Part shown: positions 53,146-64,000 of the stretch, in pieces | Numbering within the stretch: position 1 is the first letter of the stretch | Layout of the letters: each line of letters starts with the position of its first letter | NCBI RefSeq assembly: GCF_949628265.1 | Contig: NC_088789.1 | Span: 18,841,883 to 18,905,882 of the forward strand | DNA: 64,000 nucleotides | Reading direction: 5' to 3' | DNA from: Cloeon dipterum | Taxonomy: Eukaryota > Arthropoda > Insecta > Ephemeroptera > Baetidae | The notes under the pieces: model-generated | Told to the model about the DNA's origin: nothing | Databases searched by the model: none | The model's input: the letters and a program-made list of their open reading frames with translations, nothing else | Program-made: the position numbers and the translations under genes

Positions 53146-53768
53146 TAAGGGTTGGGAATTTTATTCATTAAAATATGTAAAAAGAAAGACTATTTTTAAA
53201 TGGTTTAGCTCATATCCTAGTTTTCTTGTTAATAATATCACGTTTTCGAAGGTGTTTTGCAATTTTTATTCTAACTTCTAATTAAATTGTAATTATTATT
53301 ATTAAGGAGAGCTTTGTAGAGATTGAACCGCCCATTTCCTTTTTTTGCAGCCAAGGAGTTTTGAAATGCACCGCTGAGCTTATTAAAAAAATACCAGAAA
53401 ATTACTTTAAATTCAAAATCTCCATAGCTTAAAGCTCTGCGCGATTTAATTCAGGATGATTATTAGCTATCAGGGAAATTTTTAAAGGAAAGTGCTCAAT
53501 TTTAGCCATCTGATAATTTTAAATTTCTAAAATTACCTGCGTGAGTAATTCTTGGTTTACAGAGAAAAATCTTTAACTTATCGTAGATGTGGACAATTTT
53601 GAACGTTTTTTAGGTGCTTATAAAGCGATTTTGACGGTTCCTGGCAGATTTGGATGGTTTTAGGCTCCAAAGACGATTTTAAAAATTCTTAAAATTGCTA
53701 TGTCCAAAATTAAATCAGACTCAGATGATCAGAAAAAATATTCCCTCGCTTCAAGTTCCCAACCCTTA
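53146..53768. mobile_element. MITE-like element with 13-bp terminal inverted repeats
   Basis: TAAGGGTTGGGAA at 53146-53158 is matched exactly, inverted, at 53756-53768. The 623-bp interior is AT-rich with no long ORF. As at 30262-30949 the outer TA may be the target duplication and the repeat begins with a run of G, hinting at related mobilising enzymes, although the interiors look different. Confidence 0.5.
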
Positions 53769-54549
53769 TTTATTATTTTTCACGCCTGCATGCAATATTT
53801 TTTGCCCCCGAGACTCTACCTCTGATTTGCATGTTTCCAGAGTGAGTGAGTGACACCCGCTTCTCGTGCAATAGCAGCGTTTATTATTGTACATACATAT
53901 TCGTAATTGAAAACGAGTTGAATTGGAAATTAACTCGCACCCCTGTTGATCTGCTTTTTGATGACCAGTTGTTTTATTCAGCCGCAACTGCCACCGCTAT
54001 TTTATTTTATGGGAGCAGCTCCTGTGTGTCATGAATTTCATAAATATTTAAGTGATTGCCTGTCAGTTTCGCCTAGGATGTTTCTCGGGGCGTTTGTTTC
54101 AGAAATACCACTGCAATTCTACATTCCAAATGACTGCAGAACTTACTCGTTTGACCGAAAAATATGTAAGACATTAAAGAAACGTTTTCAAAATTAAATT
54201 TTTAATCTGATATTGAGAGTTATTCTTGTCACGATATTTAAGAAGGCTTTAATAATTGTATGATAATAATAATAATATTCATCTTTTGATGAATTTTTAG
54301 ACGTTTTAGCATTTTTCTTGCTTCACGCGTTGTTTTAAGCAGTTTTACTTATTGAATGATTAGAAACTTTAATTTCAGAATTTCACAGACCTGTTCCTCA
54401 AATTTGTTAGCTATCGGGTTTTGTTGAAATTTTTATCTTCCGCAATTGTGTGGAATTTCCAAATATTTCCAGTGAATGATGAAGCCAGTGGCTCAACTCT
54501 TGCAGTGGTGTAATGCGTGCTTCGTAAGCGATGCTTTGGAATAATCTAT

Positions 54550-54874
54550 GCATACTTGTTGGTTTTCACCGCAACTTTTCTTGTTCGTGATTTGGCTTCC
54601 CAAGACGAATTCCAAGCATTGGAATAAAAGTTGATATAAATGCATGCGTGATTTGGCTTCACGGGACAAATGTCTAGCGTTTCAATGCAGTCCTCGGTGC
54701 AGAGGCAAGTGGCCCTTCAGTGGGCTGGGTCCCTGTGCGGCCTGGTGCGCCCATGTTATCCGTTCGCGGTGTTATTGGGACCCGGGTTTCAGCATTCGTG
54801 CTAGTGCAGTGCGCGCCCTTCCCGGTCCTCGGACGGACAAGGATAAAAAGAGCAAAAAAAAAAAAAAAAAAAAA
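54550..54874 (+). mobile_element. SINE-like element, copy C with a 21-A tail
   Basis: Nearly identical over about 220 bases to the inverse of copy E, from GCGTGATTTGGCTTCACGGG to GGATAAAAAGAGC, and ends in 21 uninterrupted A residues (54854-54874). The long pure tail points to a fairly recent retroposition. The 5' part (54550-54640) repeats a shorter, diverged version of the same sequence. Directly after the tail there is a 2 x 18-base tandem repeat around AAGTCTTTGCAAAG. Confidence 0.75.
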
Positions 54875-56750
54875 TCAAAGTAGGAAGTCTTTGCAAAGTA
54901 AGAAGTCTTTGCAAAGCAGAAAGACAACAGAACAGTGGTAATTTTTAAATCTCAGCCTGATTTTAAATTTAAAAATTTGTCTCCCATTTTTATTTGAATA
55001 ACTTTACTATGACCGCAGAGAGTGAATAAACTCCAAAGTCAATATTGCAGGCGTTGGATCAGCAATGTTTTATCTTCGAAGCAAAATTCATGCCTCAGAA
55101 TTAGTTGCAGAGGATTCGGAATCAATGGTCGTTAAAAAATGCACAAAAAATAGAAACGAATGATGACAGCTTCCACCGCACCACTTGCCCTCTCTCTGAC
55201 ACTTAACCTCCATCGCTCAATAACTCTCACCAGGCCAAAATATTCTTTCTTATTGGGCTATCAGAAATTTTGCCAACAATCTGTATGTTAATTGTCACAA
55301 ATGCATTAATGTATCACAGCGTGCTCTTTATATACGATACAAAATTTAAGCATCAAACAAAAATTGCAAGTATCTTTTAGAAGGCCGCAATATTTGCTTG
55401 AGGAATTTTGATGGCAAAAAGTACCATGAAATTAATGAATCCTCCTATAGTTCAAGGTCTATTTAATAAATGATATATGTCAATGAAGGCAGAAGTACGC
55501 GAAGTTGTCATAATTGTCAGAAGAATTTAGTGCAGATTCCTCGGTGCGTATAGCGAGCTTTTTATTTTTCTACAGATAAAAGGTCCTGCTCTAGTTTTGT
55601 CGACTGTAGTTGCACCCCAAATTTATGAGCTTCCTATCCCGGGATATTTTACCTTTTTTTAAAAAAAAAAGAACACACCGAAATACCAGCAAAACAGCTT
55701 TAGTATTTCATCTTTAATTGAAAACAGTCCTTCATGCAAAAATAATATTAACAGTCAGTAGCCAAAATACTTGAAGTACGCTGTCACTTTTTTATAAGTA
55801 TTCGCGAAGAGCAATAAAGTTTAAAAGCGTGAGCAAGTGAAGCATGACTTGAATCGAAACCGCATTTTTGCCACTCACTCGACAAATTGGCCGTTTGAGC
55901 AACGGCCGAATTTCGAAGGTTGTGTCAAAGCAGTGGCGCGGCGAGAGGGAGTGACGCACAAGAGGGTTCTTCTATGCTTCTCCTTCGAAAGGACACCCAG
56001 GAGAGAAAGTGCTATACGTGCATGCGTGTGGCGAAATCGGTGAGAGAACGATCCCATCCGACAGCATTTCTGAAAACGAGTTTTGCCGTGCGCGAGGGGG
56101 CGTGGGATGAATGAATCAGAGGCCATTCAGGTGAGTCCGATTGATTCTCGGCCACACGGACCACCGCAACACGTGACAATCGCCGAAATCGTTCTCTCGC
56201 GCCGCGCGCAATTTATCGCCATCGCGCTGGGCCTGATTCAAAGACGCGCGGCATCACAATCGCAATCACACACCGCGCCTTTTAATATTATTGGGCCATT
56301 AATCTTTGGCTAAAGCCGGACTGCTTTTTTAATCAGGCTAAGCCCGCGAATTTATTCGCGCGTATCCGTGCAGCGCGCAGGCTGTCGGGATAATTGATTG
56401 CACGTGCTGCGCAACAACTTCTGCGACAAAAGTTTTCTGAAATATACGTTTGAGTGTGTCTGAATAGTACGCGAGGAGAATGACAAATCGCGATACACTT
56501 GCGGAGGAGTGAAACTGTCGTAATTTAAATGTTCGTATGTATGCTTGAGATCGATACATACACGCTGGAGCAGGCGTGCTCCGGATAGCTTTCGTGTGAT
56601 TTATATATCGGCCCTATTTATGTTTTTAACATATTTTAGCTCTAAACTCGTTCTAATCCGGACAGTCGATACAAGCGGCCAATTTACTTGAAAAAGAAAC
56701 GGTCCGTAATCGAAATTTATTATTCTCACTGAATATAAGTGGCTTAATTA

Positions 56751-57070
56751 ACCAGCCCGTTGGCTCGCATTGTTAAGGCATTCTCAGGAGTGTCAAAGCA
56801 GTGGGATATATCTGAGCAGTTCAGGGATCTACTACTAGCTGGCAAAAGGTGGTTAATTAAGTGACTCGAAATGCTCAAATAGCTCAACGGGCTGAGAGGC
56901 GCACTGGCGCCGACTCGCCACTTGCTGGTTTTCGCGCCTTTTCCAGCGGCCTTGGGGACAAAAGTCTAGCGTTTCAATAAAAGACCTCAGTGCGGGGAGG
57001 CGAAAGGATGGGTCCAAACTCCTCTGCGTCTGCGGCCAATCGGGCCACATATTATCCACTATAAAAAGTT
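56751..57070 (+). mobile_element. SINE-like element, copy D
   Basis: Begins ACCAGCCCGTTGGCTCG, the same 5' end as copy E, and continues through AAGGCATTCTCAGGAGT, CTCAAATAGCTCAACGGGCT and TCTAGCGTTTCAATAAAAGA. It lacks the segment before the A-rich tail. It faces copy E across about 115 bases. Confidence 0.75.
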
Positions 57071-57183
57071 TCAAACTCTAAATAGAAAAAAATTGTAAGG
57101 CTAGATTTGGAAAATTAATATAAAATTTTTAAGCTAGTAAAATTTGCAAAAATGAAAAACAACTTGATATGGAAATCTTTGGT

Positions 57184-57616
57184 ATTTTTTTGCTCTTTTT
57201 ATCCCTGTCCGAGGACCGGAGGACCGGGAAGGGCGCGCACTGCACTAGCACGAATGCTGAAGCCCGGGTCCCAATAACACCGCGAACGGATAACATGGGC
57301 GCACCAGGCCGCACAGGGACCCAGCCCACTGAAGGGCCACTTGCCTCCGCACTGAGGACTGCATTGACACGCTAGACATTCGTCCCGTGAAGCCAAATCA
57401 CGCAAGCTGGAAAGGTGCAAACCAGCAAGTAGCGAGTCGGCGCCGGTGCGCCTCCCAGCCCGTTGAGCAATTTCGAGCATTTCGAGTCACTAAACTAACC
57501 ACTTTTTGCCATCTCTGATATTGGGTAGCCAGTATTAGATCTCTGAACTGCTCAAATACCTCCCATTGCTTTGAAACTCCTGAGAATGCCTTAACAATTC
57601 GAGCCAACGGGCTGGT
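57184..57616 (-). mobile_element. SINE-like element, copy E (most complete)
   Basis: About 433 bases on the minus strand from ACCAGCCCGTTGGCTCG to GGATAAAAAGAGC and a short A tail. It defines the family's full span. A stretch AGCTCAACGGGCTGGGAGGC-like sequence recalls a tRNA-type A box, but I find no clear B box, so a Pol III origin is unproven. Short ORFs inside do not resemble known proteins. Confidence 0.75.
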
Positions 57617-60600
57617 AACATAATATTTTACATCTGAGAACGCTTTATCTCAAATTTTTGCTCAATAGTTTTAAATTTGTGTGATTTGTGCTCATTTTGG
57701 GCCTAAAAATAAATCATACACACAGAGAAAAGTCGATTGCCTTAAAATCCCAACCCTGCACGACTTGGAATTCTGTGCAAAAATGTAAGCACTAAAAACA
57801 AGTGCCACAATTCGCATTAATTTTATTTATTAATGCAATGAACAGTCCGCAGCTTACATCGTGTCTGAGACTACATGCAGTAAAAATATTGTGTTACGTG
57901 GAACAGGTTCATAAATCACGAGAATTTGCACACAATGGCGAGAGCGCAGAAGTCAAGATCGAGTACACAAAGTATGGTGAAGTTTTTTTTGTCGCTGTGC
58001 TTGCTCTAAACCACTTTTCATTCCATCCGTTAGCTCGGCGAATAAAACAGACACGCTCGCATTTTATGCGCTTTATGTGGAGAAAACACGTGGCTTCAAA
58101 ATGCTGGGAATATACGCGGAGAATGCTGTGAGCTTTCACGGCTGCCTTGACACTGAATTTTCAGGCCTTTTTCTTCACTTGTCAGACTGTTACGTCTCTT
58201 GCAAAACCGGAGCAAGTGCAGTAAGCGAGTTTACGCAATAAATGACACAAAGAGAGAAGGAATTCATGACTCTTTTAAGCAAATTATTTGCAAAGAGTTG
58301 CGACATCTGACAAAGTTACACGCATAACTTAACCCATACGCTTCACGCAAAATTAAAGGTGTAAAAACCACATGAATGATCCTTTTTTTAACCCACCACT
58401 TTGAAGCAGAGAGAAGTTTTTGGTCAGAGCACTTAAGTTGAGTGCATCCTCCAAAAATTTGTCTCCACCAAAACTGACGACTCCGGATTAAATGGAGTCG
58501 CAACAATGACGAAAAGGAAAATCGATACCACCCGCAACATTTTTCTGCCAAAGAGCGCCAATATTTATTTATCTACATGACCGGCCGATTGATTAATCAA
58601 AGCGTTTCTCTCTCGTAATTTTTACAGATATATGGGCACTAAAAATAAACCCGGTTACAAATTAGTTAGAAATCAGCCGAATCAGTCATTTATAAAATTA
58701 TAAAAATAGATAAATAAAAAACATGAAAAAACATAATACTGATTTTTTGTTTCATTTTATCCATTTATTTTTTCATTTGCTTTTGAAATTGATTTGTTTG
58801 TCTACACCTCAGCTATAAGAAAAAGTGAAATTAGAGGATTATTTTAAGTAACAATTAATTAATAAAATGAATTAGAATTGAAATTGAGGCGGAGTTAAAA
58901 ATATTTTGGTAGCCTTTCCTTGAGTTGCTATAGATATGGCAAAAATTAGTCCATGCAGATATCTGAATTTGTGGTGGCGAAACACTTTTGAATCGACACC
59001 ATCAAGAACGTCATGTTTTTGAGCACCTCAATTTCAACCCAAAAAGCACCCTCAGGATAAGTTTCGACCCCCAACCGATACGTCTGAACTTTGATTAATC
59101 ATGCTAACATCTGCTCTAAGTCTGAGCAAAACTATAAGCAAATTTGAAAATTTGTAGTCCTTTGATATGTGGTGATTTTTTTTACTTTCCAGCGACGTTT
59201 TGCGACCTTGACTTTTGACCTTCAAATTGTTCAACGATCGCATATTGTTCAATATGTGATCACGATCTAAATTTTAGACACCAAAAGTTTTAAACTATAT
59301 TAGCTAGAGCCAAACAGCCGCTTAACATAGATGCACCTCCACAAAATTTCATCAGTATCTTTTTTCACCTCTTTTTATTTGGAACACAATTTTCTTTGAA
59401 ATTTTGGAATAATGGTTTTTGTAATTAAAATTGTGTTTTGAATGGAGCATAAATAAGCAAGTAATAAATAAAAACTAAATCTTCGCAATGGCAACTTCAG
59501 AAATATCCTGATAAACTCTTCAACCCTAACCAAAAAATAGACATCGTTCAGACCCTTATATCCTCCCGCTTTGATGTTTTTTAAACGTTATTTGCTTACC
59601 CAAAATAAAATTATACACATGATTCTCACTAAGAAAAATTCCTGAACTGATTTTCCCAGCTTGCACTTTATAAATTAACTATTTTCACCCTTCTCTCATT
59701 TTCAGTTAATGGCAAAAGGAAAACTTTATCATGATTTCCAGAAGAATAGAGTCTTTATCTAAATTGATCTCTCCATTCCCAAGCGCGAGAAAATTCAAGG
59801 CAGATCGGGGCTCGAGTCTACGTGCATATTAAATCGTCCACCCTTTCCTGCATCCACCCTTCAAGGCCGACTAGCACGATCGCTTGCTAGTCCGATGTAT
59901 ATTTATTTATTTACCCGCCCACAGACGCGTATTCCATTTTATGTTTGGTTTGCGTACATGCATGCACGTATTTTGAAAGCGGAGATGTTTGAGGGAAAAT
60001 GCTAATCCAAATAAATAGTGTTGAATACCTCCGCACTACATAAATCTCTGCCCTATGTGTGTTGTTCCAGTCGGCAGTAAAATAAACAGCACCAGTTGGA
60101 GCTAGTCGCTTTGTTTCCTCATTTTATTGGTTTAATCAAACTGAAAGACAATTTCTGATCCAACTACTGTCTATCTGCTTGTTTACTTTTTTCACGGAGA
60201 TTATTCTGCCGAGTCGGGGCCAAACGTGGACGGAAAGCGAATGAGACATTTGGGTATTCAAAGGACACGCGGGCATTCTACATGTTTAATCGCGTTTTCT
60301 ATTTTTAAACGAAAGCTATCACTTTAGTGGCGGCGGCGGTAAAGCCAACACTCCAGAGACCGCGAGTGTGATGTGTTCCGAGTCGATATTACGTACCAAC
60401 CAAGGAGATGCGCTGTTTAGTGTTAACATTCACCCGTCCTTGTGAATGCTCAAGAAGTGAATTAGAATTCTAGCCTTTGCCTTTTAGCAAAAAGTGGAAA
60501 AACTCGCTCCTTTCCAGTTACCACTTATTTTCTTCTACAAAGCAAAACCAGAAGTAAGTTTAGATTGGATGAAGCTCAAGAGCAAGGAAGCAATGCAATC

Positions 60601-61102
60601 TTAATTTTCCGCTACTTCTGGCTACTTTCAATTCAATCTGAACAAATAAATGTGCATAATTTAACTCAATTTCGCTGAGAGCTGTATGAAGATTCCAGAA
60701 GAAAATACGCAGATAAAATGCTGCGGAGTAAGAAAATTATCAGCAAAGTTGCGCAGGTTGCATACCCGAAAGGCAGTTTACCAATGAAAGACAGCATTTT
60801 TCAGAGCAGAAGATTTCTTTCTTCTTTCGACTTACATTCTTGTCAATTTTAATAGGATTTATGGAACGTATGGTGTAATGATCTAATTTGACTTTAACTG
60901 AAAGAGTGCTGCTACATTTATTTCACTTTGTCCTGGGCACATTTTTTAAATTCATAAATAACTATTAAAAATCAAATATGTTGATCTTCCTAACTAAGAC
61001 CAGTTATGTTGACTAATTAATAATCAGCTTTTTGTTACACTAAGTGCAGAACTTTTCCCTATTTTTGGGGGATTACTCAGTACACGAAGACAGCGATAAC
61101 CA

Positions 61103-61122
61103 TTGGTATTGGTATTGGTATT
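61103..61122 (+). repeat. Short TTGGTA tandem repeat
   Basis: Three hexamer units TTGGTA in the gene-free region upstream of CNRIP1. Confidence 0.75.
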
Positions 61123-64000
61123 ATGACCAAAGGGAGTGAGATTACATTAAATTATGTCCAAAATTGAGTTTCTTAAATCGACAAACATATGCAACAACAC
61201 GCTCAGTTCTGACATACTTAATTAAACTCAAAAATACCCCCTCAGCCCCTGACCACGACCTCGAAAAGTCATATTATTAGTTATTTTCAATCCAATATGG
61301 ATCAAAGCTGGTCGGAATCTATAAAATTGCCCTAATTAAAACAAATCTCGATTTTTAGAGTGCGAATAAAACACATTTTTCCAACTTTGTGATTTCGATT
61401 TAAAAAAAAGAAACAAAAAACACAAATTTTTATATGATATTGCCACCTACCATATCTGTAATCTTTACCTTTGACCTACAAAGCTTTTCACCATTGGCAA
61501 CTTGTTTAGAATAAAATGTAGAATATTTTTGACACCAATTTTTATCAACCAGACAAAAGCTACTTCTTATATTATTTGTATTCACATTTTTCAAAGTCGC
61601 TAACTTTATTGAGCATGTATAACAGGCAATTTGATACATTTTTGCCCAAAATATTAGGTTGTGAACTACTATGGCACCCCTCCAGCCAAATTTTCATCAA
61701 AATCTGACAACCCATGCCGATAGGGTGTCGACAGCATAATATATTTCAAATCAATAATTTAAAACGGTATTGCAGAGCTATATTGTCCATTTGTGGCGGT
61801 TCTGATTTTAGAAAATACTTCGTTCGGATCAAGTGAGCCAAAAAATCAAGATTAGTGCTAACATAATGTTCCTGAATTGATTTTAAGGTCAGAAAAATAA
61901 TCGTCTAAATATATGTCAGCCACGCATTGATGGGAAAAAGACACACGTCTTTTATAACTTACAATTAGCTGCAGCAGTTGGGGAATTCCAGTAAAGTGAA
62001 ACGCCATTAACTAATTCCCAAGCTTCATTGCGAAATGCGATAGATTAAATTATGTCTCATTCCTAATACGATGACAAGGACGGAAAAGTAAAATTACCCA
62101 GGGGATGAGGCGAGAAACGTGATGCCCGCACTCAGCCCCGTGCAACGATCGCTGCTCCATTCTGTTTCTGATGATAATGACATTGGCTCATAAAAACTCT
62201 TTTCCGCAGCTCATAAAAATTCAATGAAAAAGTATAATGATGTCTCTTTCATAAATTTTGAATTACTTCAGTCACGATTGCAGCTCGCTCAGGGCATTAC
62301 AAATTCCTTTGGCCTCGAGAAGAGTGCATAATGGAGTTTACGTCGTAATCGACAAGAACTTGAGGCATTTCTGTCGCATTTCCCCCTAAAATAAATTTTC
62401 CGTCGGTATTAAAATATGTTTGCATTTTGACGGATTTGGTATATCAAGAGGTTTAAAAATTTATGTCATTACAGGACGATTTCTAACGAATAGAAGATAA
62501 GTTAACATTTACATGTAGTTTTATTTAACTTGTTGGATGGTAAACAAGGTGTCAAGGCTGGACCATTTTTCTTTTTAAAGAGGAAATTGATCATTTGACT
62601 CGATTTGACTCGATTTAAAAAATTTACCTTGTACCAGTTCTACCAAAAACATAAAATTACCATAACATTACCCAAAACCTTTTTTTAATTAGCCCTAAAG
62701 AGAAGAGTATTTGAATGAAACTGGCCCATGACTATGTAGGGCTGTTAAATTTATACGAGCGACTATTTCTTACTGATATTCAAAGTGTTGCGGGACTATA
62801 TTAAATGAGCAAGAATCTTGCAATTATAATCGATATTTAAAATCGTCAAAAACCATCATGGCCGTCTAAAAGGCGCCTAAAAAAAGTCTTATACTGTCTA
62901 AACTGCGGCTAAAAATCCATATAAATATGGAATATTTGTTTGCTTTGCGAAAGGAAATGTTCTCATGGTTTCATTCTCAGTAGGCATTTGAAGCCGAAAA
63001 AAATATTTTTGAACAGTTCTTCTGTCAAATTATAGTTTTGTTCACACGCGAAAGAAGCAGGTTTTGATGCTATCTTGTAGCAATGTTGAAAACAAACAGA
63101 AATGATCATGTTTTGGTTAAAAATATTTAGACCTATAGACAGTTTCCATTTCTATTTGGGTTGATTTGCTATTTCTACACTTCTAGGATACTCTAAAAAA
63201 TTCTAAACCCGTCTAGTTTGCAGGGAAAACTATTTTTCAATTCAACACATTATGTTTAATTGGAATGCCGGATATTTTTATGATGGAGCCTTCTATTTTC
63301 CGAAAAAAATCATCCAAAGCTCATAATAATTCAGCCCTTTGGAGACAACATATTTTCCTCCATTTCCCCAAAAAATTAGTTCGCTGTAATAGAATTAAAT
63401 CTATTCCACCGCGCAGCACAGGGGAAGAACAAACAAAGACACTAATGGTTTGAAGCTATTTCGACGGTCCGCCTTGCATAACGTCAGCGACTAATTTACT
63501 CATTCAGGCCAAAACCCACATAAGTGCTTGGAAAAACAAAAGTGTCTCGAAATTTACGGCAAATTTCCCCTCGACTGACAAGATAAGTCGGCTGCTGAAA
63601 TCGGAATAATGAATATACAAGGGAGGAACATGAAAAGGCTTATCGGAGGGGAAAATGAATGGACACAACATGCGGGATGGGAGATTGAGATAAGGGAGGA
63701 CTCGCAAGGAGAAGAAAGAAAGCGCCTTTCTGACCCACATGCTGTCCGAATCGCCTTCACGCCGCGCTAATCTGAGAGCGCGCGCGTGCGATTGATTTTC
63801 TTATCGCTTCACGGGTCGTCGAGGGTTGCTTCCTCATTGGCTAATTTGTTTTGAAAAGAGTGCGTTTGTCACGATCAGACCACCGCTGCCGGTCAAAAAG
63901 CCGCGCGAGCCGCAGAAAGCTATCTGTTGATTGTTTATGGTGACTTTTTGCTCTCGACCCTTGTAATATCTGTCTTGAGCGACACCCATGACGTTCCGGC

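Larger units (their letters stand above)
52830..64000. other. Gene-free region upstream of CNRIP1
   Basis: In 11 kb I find no exon chain or recognisable protein. The CpG-rich start (52830-53050) is the likely CNRIP1 promoter. Named repeats are the TIR element at 53146-53768 and SINE-like copies at 54550-57616. GC-richer blocks at 55840-56480, 60190-60430 and 63700-63960 may be regulatory. A TTGGTA tandem repeat lies at 61103-61122. The rest is AT-rich DNA without clear structure. Confidence 0.5.

Overview
The window is nuclear DNA of an animal, almost certainly an insect or another arthropod. It is AT-rich, its genes are split by GT-AG introns from about 55 bases to over 16 kb, and it carries SINE-, LINE- and MITE-like repeats. 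Order and species cannot be fixed from the sequence. I rebuilt five protein-coding genes by joining splice sites and checking reading phase at every junction.

Layout. (1) 23-4886, minus: a complete Hippo/MST kinase gene (hpo), 9 coding exons, 537 residues, ending in a SARAH domain. (2) 6565-7927, plus: an unrecognised 185-residue four-pass membrane protein, 5 exons, divergently arranged with hpo across 1.7 kb. (3) 15025-18423, plus: a 206-residue Bar-class homeobox gene of the Drosophila CG11085 type, 3 exons, set in several kb of non-coding DNA dotted with GC-richer blocks that may be regulatory. (4) 22904-26045, minus: ZGPAT (CCCH zinc finger plus G-patch), 5 exons, 443 residues, convergent with the homeobox gene. 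(5) 31806-52829, minus: CNRIP1 (cannabinoid receptor-interacting protein 1), 159 residues in three small exons spread over 21 kb. From 52830 to 64000 I see no gene, only repeats and unexplained DNA.

Repeats: a SINE-like family with five copies, two of them forming an inverted pair at 56.8-57.6 kb; two elements with perfect short terminal inverted repeats flanked by TA (30262-30949 and 53146-53768); a long foldback inverted repeat (40085-40645); the 3' end of a non-LTR retrotransposon (42010-42461); a 180-bp direct duplication next to CNRIP1 exon 2; and two low-copy dispersed families.

The genes do not form one pathway. Hpo is the core growth-control kinase, the homeobox protein and ZGPAT are nuclear regulators, and CNRIP1 is a cytosolic partner of membrane receptors in vertebrates. 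The points most worth following up are a possible alternative C-terminus of CNRIP1 created by a 67- or 87-nt intron that removes its stop codon, the foldback and inverted SINE pairs, and a cluster of Grainyhead-like motifs just upstream of hpo. I found no convincing undescribed system; every repeat assignment rests on reading by eye.
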